DNA from: Acidobacteriota bacterium
GTDB taxonomy: Bacteria; Acidobacteriota; Terriglobia; Bryobacterales; Bryobacteraceae
Assembly: GCA_947466555.1 (NCBI GenBank)
Contig: CANIFK010000061.1
Span: 1-13,016, forward strand
Reading direction: 5' to 3'
DNA length: 13,016 nucleotides
Positions 6,814 to 13,016 of this stretch are shown here, piece by piece. The notes beneath the pieces were generated by a model. The model saw only the letters and a list, made by a program, of their open reading frames with translations, did not search any database and was not told the DNA's origin. Both the position numbers and the translations under genes were made by a program. Each line of letters starts with the position of its first letter. Position 1 is the first letter of the stretch.

Positions 6814-7932
6814 CTAGACCAAGATAGTGAAGGCGTTCTCGGTCCGCGTGACGGGCCGGTAGAGCGTGTCGCGCTCCAACGGTTCGCGCCCGGCTTCGGT
6901 GATCAACCGCAGCAGATCGCCGCGGCGCAGGTTCTGCCCCGTCGTCGCCCCGGCGTCGTGGTAGATCTTCTCTTCCACAATCGTGCCGTCCAGATCGTCA
7001 GCCCCGAACTGCTGGGCGATTTGCGCCATCGCCTCCGACATCATCACCCAGTAGGCCTTGATGTGCGGGATGTTGTCGAGCATCAGCCTTGCCACGGCGA
7101 TGTTGCGCAGATCGTCGTACCCGGTGGTTTTGGGGATATGCGAGAGCGACGTATTCGCCGGGTGGAACGCCAGCGGAATGAACGTCTGGAAGCCGCCGGT
7201 GTCGTCCTGCAACTCGCGCAGACGCACCAGATGATCCACCCGGTCCTCCGGGCCTTCGATGTGCCCGTAGAGCATGGTGCAGTTTGTCCGGATGCCCAAC
7301 TCATGCGAGATGCGCGCCACTTCCAGCCACTCGCCGCCGTCGATCTTGTGATCGCAGATGATGCGACGGACACGCTCACTGAACACCTCGGCGCCGCCGC
7401 CGGGCTGCGAATCCATGCCCGCGTCGCGCAGGCGCACCAGCACCTCGCGCAGCGGCAGTTTGGCGCGCTTGGCGAGGTAAGAAATCTCCACCATCGTGAA
7501 CGCCTTCAGATGCACCTGCGGATAGCGTTCCTTCAACCCGCGCAGCATTTCGCAGTACCAATCGAGCGTCAACGTCGGGTGCAAACCGCCGACGATGTGA
7601 AACTCGCTCACCGCTTCCGAATAGCCCTTGCCGGCCACTTCCCACACCTGCTCCAGCGTCATCGTGTAGCCGGCCGTATTGCGCACCTGCTTGCCGAAGG
7701 CGCACAGGCGGCACGAGGCCGTGCAGACGTCGGTCGGGTTGATGTGCCGGTTGACGTTGAAATAGGTGGTGTTGCCGTTGATCCGCTCCCGCACCACATT
7801 GGCCAGCCAGCCCACGCCCAGGATGTCGGTGGTACGGTACAACGTCACGCCGTCATCGAAGGAAAGCCGCTCTCCGGCCAGGACTTTATCGCGAATCGGC
7901 AACAGCCGGGGATCTTCAAAGTGGGGGGTCAT
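6814..7932 (-). CDS. mqnE: Aminofutalosine synthase (radical SAM, menaquinone biosynthesis)
   Basis: MqnE is a radical-SAM enzyme that joins 3-[(1-carboxyvinyl)oxy]benzoate to the SAM-derived adenosyl unit to give aminofutalosine, an early step of the futalosine menaquinone pathway. The iron-sulfur motif CTASCRLC (C70, C74, C77 from the chosen start) follows NVNRHINPTDV, a wording typical of MqnE rather than MqnC. Further family blocks are EFHIVGGLHP, KAFTMVEISYL, GGGAEVFSERVR and FIPLAFHPANTSL. I chose the ATG at 7932, giving 372 residues, because MTPHFEDPRLLPIRDKV matches the usual N-terminus and lies ten bases after the upstream gene's stop. An ATG at 7971 would add 13 residues and overlap the prenyltransferase gene by 29 bases. 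Neither start has a good ribosome site. It is cotranscribed with the UbiA-family prenyltransferase of the same pathway. Confidence 0.93.
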   Translation of the reverse strand: MTPHFEDPRLLPIRDKVLAGERLSFDDGVTLYRTTDILGVGWLANVVRERINGNTTYFNVNRHINPTDVCTASCRLCAFGKQVRNTAGYTMTLEQVWEVAGKGYSEAVSEFHIVGGLHPTLTLDWYCEMLRGLKERYPQVHLKAFTMVEISYLAKRAKLPLREVLVRLRDAGMDSQPGGGAEVFSERVRRIICDHKIDGGEWLEVARISHELGIRTNCTMLYGHIEGPEDRVDHLVRLRELQDDTGGFQTFIPLAFHPANTSLSHIPKTTGYDDLRNIAVARLMLDNIPHIKAYWVMMSEAMAQIAQQFGADDLDGTIVEEKIYHDAGATTGQNLRRGDLLRLITEAGREPLERDTLYRPVTRTENAFTILV

Positions 7933-7942
7933 AAGTTCGGAA

Positions 7943-8827
7943 TTACACTCCACGGCGGGCATACCAGACATCGGCGGCCCAAAACACGAAGAATAGCACG
8001 CTCACGTAGCCGTTTACCGTGAAAAACGCGGCGTTTACGCGGCTCAAATCGTCGGCCTTCACCAGGCTGTGCTCATACACCAGCAGCAGCGCCACAATGC
8101 CGATTCCCACCGCGCCCAGCAGGCCAAGCGAAAAACTCTGCAACAACATCACCAGGCACACCAGCATCGCCAGATGTAGGCCGCGCGATAGCGCCAACGC
8201 CCCGGCAATGCCCAACCGCTTCGGCACGCTGTGCAGGCCCACGCCGCGGTCGAACTCAAAATCCTGGCACGAATAGATCATGTCGAACCCGGCCGTCCAG
8301 AACGTCACCGCCGCCGTCAGCCACAGGATGCGCAAGTCGAGCGAGCCCTCCACCGCAATCCACGCCGCCGCCGGCGCAATGCCCAGCGCAAATCCCAGCA
8401 CCAGGTGAGACCACGATGTGAACCGCTTCGTATAGCTGTAGCCCATCACAATCGCCAGCGCCAACGGCGAAAGCTGCAGGCACAACGGGCCCAACATGCC
8501 AGCCGCCGCCACCAGCACCGCGGCCATAAAAATCAAGAACCCCCACGCAAACCCAGCCGAAAGCAGTCCGGCTGGCAAGTGGCGCGACTTCGTCCGCGGG
8601 TTCAACCCGTCGATGTCAGCGTCCAGAATCCGGTTGAACGCCATGCCAGCCGACCGCGCGCCCACCATGGCGACGACGATCCAAACCAGCTTCCACGCCG
8701 CTCCTTCCGCGGGGAAGCCGGCGTTCCGCCACGCCAGCATCGCTCCCGTCAAAGCGAACGGAAGAGCAAATATCGAGTGCTCGAACTTGATCATGTCGAG
8801 CGTCAAACGCAGGCGCTGGAAAAACAT
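7943..8827 (-). CDS. mqnP: UbiA-family prenyltransferase (MqnP-like, menaquinone pathway)
   Basis: This 294-residue integral membrane protein has about eight to nine hydrophobic helices, as in the UbiA superfamily. The first aspartate-rich motif is NRILDADID (65-73) and is followed by PRTKSRHLPAG. The second is DMIYSCQDFEFD (182-193), with Y185 and D189. Both motifs bind magnesium and the prenyl diphosphate. In futalosine-pathway bacteria this UbiA-like enzyme is taken to prenylate the naphthoate intermediate before the final methylation. The pairing with mqnE, ten bases away, supports this over a ubiquinone or heme O role. The start ATG has no Shine-Dalgarno sequence. TAAAAT (8844-8839) lies eleven bases upstream, so the transcript leader would be only a few bases. 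Other mqn genes (A, B, C, D) are not in the window. Confidence 0.9.
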   Translation of the reverse strand: MFFQRLRLTLDMIKFEHSIFALPFALTGAMLAWRNAGFPAEGAAWKLVWIVVAMVGARSAGMAFNRILDADIDGLNPRTKSRHLPAGLLSAGFAWGFLIFMAAVLVAAAGMLGPLCLQLSPLALAIVMGYSYTKRFTSWSHLVLGFALGIAPAAAWIAVEGSLDLRILWLTAAVTFWTAGFDMIYSCQDFEFDRGVGLHSVPKRLGIAGALALSRGLHLAMLVCLVMLLQSFSLGLLGAVGIGIVALLLVYEHSLVKADDLSRVNAAFFTVNGYVSVLFFVFWAADVWYARRGV

Positions 8828-8848
8828 CTTGCGCTACCATTTTAACGG
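8828..8848. promoter_or_regulatory. 21-bp divergent spacer with opposed -10-like boxes
   Basis: Only 21 bases separate the start codons of the mqnP-like gene (minus) and the DUF192 gene (plus). On the minus strand TAAAAT (8844-8839) is a five-of-six -10 match. On the plus strand TACCAT (8835-8840) is a four-of-six match eight bases before the ATG. The boxes overlap. No convincing -35 boxes were seen, and they would lie inside the opposing coding sequences. Both transcripts would be leaderless or nearly so. Confidence 0.35.
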
Positions 8849-9310
8849 ATGCCGTATAAAACGTTTTGGGTGCTGCTTGTTCTTTCTTTTCTGTCGGCCT
8901 GTACCGACTCGACGAAGACCGCCACCCTCGAAGATCTCCACACCCGCGAAGTCCGCATGCCTGGCGGCGAGAAGTACCGCGCCGAAGTCGTCACCAGCAA
9001 GTTCGACATGTCGCGCGGCATGATGTTCCGCGACTCGCTCGCCTCCGATCGCGGCATGCTCTTCATCCACGGCGAACCGGGCCTGTATGCCTACTGGACC
9101 TACCAGGTGCGCATCCCGCTCGACCTCATCTGGATGGACCAGAACCGGCTCATCACCGAAATCGTCTCCAACGCCCAGCCCTGCAAGAACGAAAGCGCCT
9201 CCACCTGCCCCAAGTTCGGCGGCAACAAGCGCTCGTTGTTCGTGCTGGAACTCAACGCCGGCATGGCCGCCAAACACGGTCTAAAACCCGGCGACCGGAT
9301 CGACTTCTAA
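8849..9310 (+). CDS. DUF192-family lipoprotein
   Basis: This 153-residue protein starts with a lipoprotein signal peptide: hydrophobic FWVLLVLSF, then LSAC with C18 as the lipidated cysteine. Residues about 45-153 are the DUF192 domain. Its hallmarks are RGMMFRDSL (56-64), DRGMLFIHG (68-75), a Trp/Tyr-rich strand leading to IPLDLIWMD (89-97), PC (111-112), and LELNAGMAAKHGLKPGD near the end. DUF192 proteins are small beta-fold proteins with no firmly established biochemical role. C120 in STCPKFGG is an extra cysteine that could pair with C112. Length is normal for an exported DUF192 member. The ATG has no ribosome site but is fixed by the signal peptide. It is followed 15 bases later by larB on the same strand, suggesting one transcription unit, though a functional link is not known. 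Confidence 0.85.
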   Translation: MPYKTFWVLLVLSFLSACTDSTKTATLEDLHTREVRMPGGEKYRAEVVTSKFDMSRGMMFRDSLASDRGMLFIHGEPGLYAYWTYQVRIPLDLIWMDQNRLITEIVSNAQPCKNESASTCPKFGGNKRSLFVLELNAGMAAKHGLKPGDRIDF

Positions 9311-9325
9311 GGCATCGAACACATC

Positions 9326-10072
<747 letters not shown>

Positions 10073-10085
10073 GAAAATCGACTGC

Positions 10086-10130
10086 ACAAAAAAGAACCGC
10101 CGCCCCCGAAGGAGCGGCGGTTCTTTTTGT
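10086..10130. terminator. Bidirectional intrinsic terminator
   Basis: AAAAAGAACCGCCGC (10089-10103) pairs perfectly with GCGGCGGTTCTTTTT (10114-10128). Two inner C-G pairs and a CGAA loop continue the stem after one mismatch. The A run on the left and T run on the right give a U tract for both directions. It lies between larB (ends 10072) and the convergent repeat-protein gene (ends 10141) and should terminate both. Confidence 0.93.
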
Positions 10131-10140
10131 TTCAGGCTGC

Positions 10141-12675
10141 TTAGTTGTCCTTACGGCTACGGACGGATTCCGTGCCCGAGAGGTCAACCGGGATGATCGT
10201 GCCGCTGCCATCCAGAACGATGCTCAGCGAGAGTTCCGCACTGTGGTCGCCGAGCTGGATGCCCAACGCGTCAGTAGTGAACTTCGCCTTCAGCTGGCCG
10301 GCTTCGATGACGAAGTCGACTTCGCGGCCACCGGTGGTGAACGCAATCGCTTCGGAATCGGTGCCGGTCTTGCTGCGAGCCGTCAGATACGCACGGCCGG
10401 TCACGTTGTAAGGCAGCGTTTCCGACAGTTCGAAGCCAACCGGCACAACACCTTCCAACGACTCTTCGCCGTAGACGATGTTGCCGCGGGACTGAACTAC
10501 GCCGCTGGAGACCGTGTGCGGGCCAACAGTCAGCGTGCAGCTCTTCTGCGAGGTCAGGCCATCAGCGCCGGCCACCTGCAGCGTGAAGCTGTAGACACCA
10601 GCGTGATACGGAGCACCGGCAATCGAGCCGCCCGAGGAGAGCGTCAACGGCCGCGGCAGGAGGCCGGAAGCGAGCGAGAACGTGTACGGAGCCGTACCGC
10701 CCGTCGCCGCCAGGGTCTGCGTGTAGTGGATCCGCTCGGTGCCATTCGGCAGCGGGCAGGCCGTCGAAATCGTCGGAGCCGAAGCCGGAGGCGGAGCCGG
10801 GACAACCGTCAGCGAGCAGGCCGTGGAACCGGTCTGCGCCGTCGGCGTCGAGGAGTCCGTCACCAACACAGTGAAGCTGGCCGCGCCAGCCGCGGTCGGC
10901 GTACCGGTCAATGCACCGGCCGTCGAAAGCGCCAGGCCCGCGGGCAGTGCGCCGGCGCTGATCGTGTAGGTCAGCGGCGCCACGCCGTTGGTGCTGGAGA
11001 AGCTGGCCGAATAGGCCGTGCCAACCGTCGCGTTCGACAGCGGGCAGGCGTTGTTGATCGTCGGAGCCGGGATCGGAGCCGGGGTCGAGGGAGCGATCAC
11101 GATGCTGCAGCTCAGCGTCGTGCTGCCGATGTTATTCGTCGCCGTCAGCGTGAAGGGGTGCGTACCGGCCGTCGACGGGGTGCCAACGATGCCGCCGGCG
11201 CTCTGTAGCGTCAGGCCCGCGGGCAGCGAACCGGACACCAGACGCCACACCACCGCCGAAGCGCTGGTCGCAGTCAGGGACAGGTGATAGGGAGCACCCA
11301 CCGTGCCGCTGGTGAAGGGGCACGACATCGTGACCACCGGAGCCGTCGGAGCCACCGGAGCCGCGTTGACGTTCATGGAGCAGGCCTTGGTCGCCGTCTG
11401 CACCGGCGTGCCGGTGTCGGTGACTTGGATCGTGAAGCTTGCCGCCCCAGCCGCCATCGCGGTACCCGAAATCAGGCCGCCGGAGCTGAGCGTCAAACCA
11501 GCCGGCAAAGCGCCCGTGCTGATCGAATAGGACAGCGTGCCAACGCCGCCGGCCGTCGTCAGGTTCTGCGAGAACGCAGTCCCAACGGTCGGGGTGTTCA
11601 GCGGGCAAGCCGTGGTGATCGTCGGCACCGGCTGCGGGCCGTAGACCGTCAGCTGGCAGTCCTGATGAAGGACCGTCGCCGCGGCATCAACCGCCGAAAC
11701 GGTGTAATTGAACGTGCCCTTGATGCCGGGCGTTCCGGTGATGTTTCCGGCCGAATCCATGCGCAGACCGAAACCCAGGTTGCCTTTGGAGATCGTGTAG
11801 AGCACCGGAGACACCAGCGACGAGGTGATCGCGCCGGTCACCGGCACGTCCGTGAACACCGGACCAACGAAGCAGCTGATCGTGTGCACGTTAATGTTAC
11901 CCGGACCCGGATCAGTCAAACCGCCGGAACCCGTCAGGCCGCCGATGATGATCTTGTTGTTGCCGCCGTCAGCAGCCAGCACCTGCAGACCACCGATGTT
12001 GCCCTGGAAGTTCGTGTGGCAAGGACCCGACTGAATGTCGGTGTTGGTCAACGACGGAAAAACCGACTGGCCAGCCGCCGTCAGCTTCAACGTTGTGGAA
12101 TCGCAATCGAAGCCGATCGTCGAACCCGGCAGCACCGCCGCCAACCAGGTGTAGCCACCGGTATGAGCGAACAATCCGCCACCCGAACCCACATAGGCGT
12201 TCAGCTTCGAGGCGTTCGCAGCCAGCGCCGCTTCTTCAGCGGAGTCGGTCCCGCCCGTTCCGCCGTCGCCGGGGATCCAGAGCATCTTCGGGTTCACCGT
12301 ACCCGCCTGCAGGTCGGTGAAAAACGTATTGACGGCCGATGCGCCGTTCACAAATTGCACAGTCAGGCCCAGGTTCGTGGCCGCCGACAAAATTGCGGAG
12401 CCATCGCCACCGCTGGTCAAACTGGTCGTCGGCGATACCGTCAAAGCCACGATATCCACGGTGAACGGACCACTCCGCTTCACCTGCGGAATCATGCTCT
12501 TCACGCCATTTTCGATGTACTTCCATCCCGTTTGGTTCACGCCAGCAGATGAGCGTGACCCGTGATCATTCAAGTCGTCGCCGCCAAGCAGCACGACACC
12601 ACCTTGACCCCACGCCGCCGCGCTAAGCATTACGCCAAGCGCGCCGAGTAGGAATCGGTCTCTTATTGTTTTCAA
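10141..12675 (-). CDS. Large secreted protein with five Ig-like (He_PIG-type) repeats
   Basis: This 844-residue exported protein has a signal peptide (about 1-23, FLLGALGVMLSAAAWGQ). Residues 25-260 form an N-terminal domain opening VVLLGGDDLNDHGS, with MLWIPGDGG (131-139) and SGGGLFAHTGGYTWLAAVLPG (164-184). This suggests an alpha/beta, glutamine-amidotransferase-like fold, but no catalytic Cys-His pair is assigned. Residues 268-718 are five putative-Ig repeats with the signature GALPAGLTLSSGG..SGT..AAG. The first is divergent. Each carries one cysteine near its start and one near its end: 268/340, 357/432, 452/523, 544/620 and 640/713. The last 120 residues are a beta-rich C-terminal domain (YGEESLEG, VDFVIEAGQLKAKF). 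There is no PEP-CTERM tail or LPXTG motif, so it is probably released or held by an unknown route. The start is TTG, chosen because GGGAG lies eight bases upstream and the signal peptide follows. A role in surface adhesion or polymer binding is an inference. Confidence 0.88.
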   Translation of the reverse strand: MKTIRDRFLLGALGVMLSAAAWGQGGVVLLGGDDLNDHGSRSSAGVNQTGWKYIENGVKSMIPQVKRSGPFTVDIVALTVSPTTSLTSGGDGSAILSAATNLGLTVQFVNGASAVNTFFTDLQAGTVNPKMLWIPGDGGTGGTDSAEEAALAANASKLNAYVGSGGGLFAHTGGYTWLAAVLPGSTIGFDCDSTTLKLTAAGQSVFPSLTNTDIQSGPCHTNFQGNIGGLQVLAADGGNNKIIIGGLTGSGGLTDPGPGNINVHTISCFVGPVFTDVPVTGAITSSLVSPVLYTISKGNLGFGLRMDSAGNITGTPGIKGTFNYTVSAVDAAATVLHQDCQLTVYGPQPVPTITTACPLNTPTVGTAFSQNLTTAGGVGTLSYSISTGALPAGLTLSSGGLISGTAMAAGAASFTIQVTDTGTPVQTATKACSMNVNAAPVAPTAPVVTMSCPFTSGTVGAPYHLSLTATSASAVVWRLVSGSLPAGLTLQSAGGIVGTPSTAGTHPFTLTATNNIGSTTLSCSIVIAPSTPAPIPAPTINNACPLSNATVGTAYSASFSSTNGVAPLTYTISAGALPAGLALSTAGALTGTPTAAGAASFTVLVTDSSTPTAQTGSTACSLTVVPAPPPASAPTISTACPLPNGTERIHYTQTLAATGGTAPYTFSLASGLLPRPLTLSSGGSIAGAPYHAGVYSFTLQVAGADGLTSQKSCTLTVGPHTVSSGVVQSRGNIVYGEESLEGVVPVGFELSETLPYNVTGRAYLTARSKTGTDSEAIAFTTGGREVDFVIEAGQLKAKFTTDALGIQLGDHSAELSLSIVLDGSGTIIPVDLSGTESVRSRKDN

Positions 12676-12683
12676 GTGTTCTT

Positions 12684-12688
12684 CTCCC
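12684..12688 (-). promoter_or_regulatory. Ribosome binding site that decides a TTG start
   Basis: On the minus strand GGGAG (12688-12684) is followed by an eight-base spacer and then TTG at 12675. This is the best ribosome site in the window and supports TTG as the start codon. The encoded signal peptide MKTIRDRFLL begins exactly there. Confidence 0.75.
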
Positions 12689-12767
12689 TGATTGCCATAG
12701 TGATCCCCCGGGCCGAATCGTTTCGTAGGCCTCTTTACTCCGGCTGAGGATACACAAAGACCTCTAG

Positions 12768-12797
12768 AGAATACACGAGTAAATTAACGTCTTGCAA
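12768..12797 (-). promoter_or_regulatory. Candidate promoter of the Ig-repeat protein gene
   Basis: On the minus strand TTGCAA (12797-12792) and TATTCT (12773-12768) are 18 bases apart, each with four of six consensus matches. They would give a leader of about 85 bases ending in the GGGAG ribosome site. The rest of the 125-base gap (12676-12800) shows no gene and no convincing hairpin. A TTGACC that overlaps the aminotransferase stop codon is an alternative -35 but lacks a partner -10. Confidence 0.35.
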
Positions 12798-12800
12798 GGG

Positions 12801-13016
12801 TCAATAGTAGAGTTCACCAGTCCGCAACTTCTCCGCCGCCGCTTCCAACGTCTCCGGTTTCTTGCAAAAACAGAACCGAACATAGTTTTTTCCCAGTTCG
12901 GGACGAGAAAAGAAACTAGACCCCGGCACCGCCGCCAAGCCCACTTTATCGATCATGTGCCGCACAAATTTCACATCGTCGGGGAATCCGAAGCCAGAGA
13001 TATCGGTCATTACATA
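12801..13016 (-). CDS. PLP-dependent aminotransferase, class I/II (C-terminal fragment, 5' end outside window)
   Basis: The last 71 codons of a gene that enters from the right edge; the frame is open to position 13016. The residues YVMTDISGFGFPDDVKFV, then VGLAAVPGSSFF and NYVRFCFCKKPETLEAAAEKL, are the C-terminal domain of fold-type I aminotransferases. The Arg in YVRFCFC is the conserved residue that binds the substrate carboxylate. The wording is closest to methionine/kynurenine/N-succinyldiaminopimelate-type aminotransferases, which cannot be told apart from this piece. The internal ATG at 13010 is a conserved methionine, not the start. It ends 125 bases before the repeat-protein start on the same strand; the intervening promoter suggests separate control. 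Confidence 0.88.
   Translation of the reverse strand, partial: YVMTDISGFGFPDDVKFVRHMIDKVGLAAVPGSSFFSRPELGKNYVRFCFCKKPETLEAAAEKLRTGELYY

Noticed and set aside
6772..8022. A 416-codon plus-strand frame opposite mqnE
   Set aside because: The opposite strand encodes an unmistakable radical-SAM enzyme. The plus-strand product is His/Arg/Gln-rich without motifs or a ribosome site.
10500..11650. Similar DNA segments recurring within the repeat-protein gene, considered as a tandem-repeat or CRISPR-like element
   Set aside because: The similarity follows the 90-100 codon protein repeats and is diverged at DNA level. There are no short identical repeats with unique spacers.
11284..12552. A 422-codon plus-strand frame opposite the repeat-protein gene
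   Set aside because: The product is an Arg-rich low-complexity string. The minus-strand frame has a signal peptide, repeats and a good ribosome site.
12690..12760. The GC-rich leader of the repeat-protein gene, considered as a riboswitch or attenuator
   Set aside because: Only short imperfect complementarities were seen, with no recognisable aptamer core and no terminator with a U tract.

Overview
The window looks like chromosomal DNA from a high-GC Acidobacteriota, probably the Solibacter/Bryobacter lineage. That placement is inferred from gene content: a BlaI/BlaR1 pair whose BlaR1 carries TonB-type C-terminal domains, a PEP-CTERM secreted protein, futalosine-route menaquinone genes, and a large secreted protein built of putative-Ig repeats. 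No search was run. Twelve genes are supported, two of them cut by the window edges. I see no tRNA, rRNA, CRISPR array, insertion sequence or phage gene. Coding is dense, and no gap between genes exceeds about 125 bases.

Positions 1-3285 hold a minus-strand operon: a BlaI/MecI-type repressor, overlapped by 4 bases with an M56 (BlaR1-type) membrane metalloprotease, then 29 bases later an HDOD-domain protein that runs off the left edge. A perfect 16-bp palindrome touches the repressor start codon and is the obvious operator. Together they read as a protease-controlled derepression switch with an HDOD protein as possible output.

Positions 3336-6136 (plus strand) hold a HAD phosphatase that abuts, with no spacer, a methyltransferase/zinc-ribbon/beta-domain fusion, followed by a small PEP-CTERM secreted protein. 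A strong hairpin separates this block from a convergent, membrane-anchored protein of unknown function (6177-6740).

Positions 6814-8827 (minus strand) hold the menaquinone pair: MqnE (aminofutalosine synthase) downstream of a UbiA-family prenyltransferase (MqnP-like). Only 21 bases away, a plus-strand pair diverges: a DUF192 lipoprotein and LarB, the first enzyme of the nickel-pincer cofactor pathway. A textbook bidirectional terminator closes that pair.

Positions 10141-12675 (minus strand) encode an 844-residue secreted protein with five cysteine-paired Ig-like repeats, starting at TTG behind a good ribosome binding site. The right edge holds the C-terminal end of a PLP-dependent aminotransferase.

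No wholly new system is evident. The points most worth a second look are the BlaR1-TonB/HDOD operon with its operator on the start codon, the methyltransferase fusion coupled to a phosphatase, the disulfide-patterned repeat protein, and the frequency of genes without a Shine-Dalgarno sequence.
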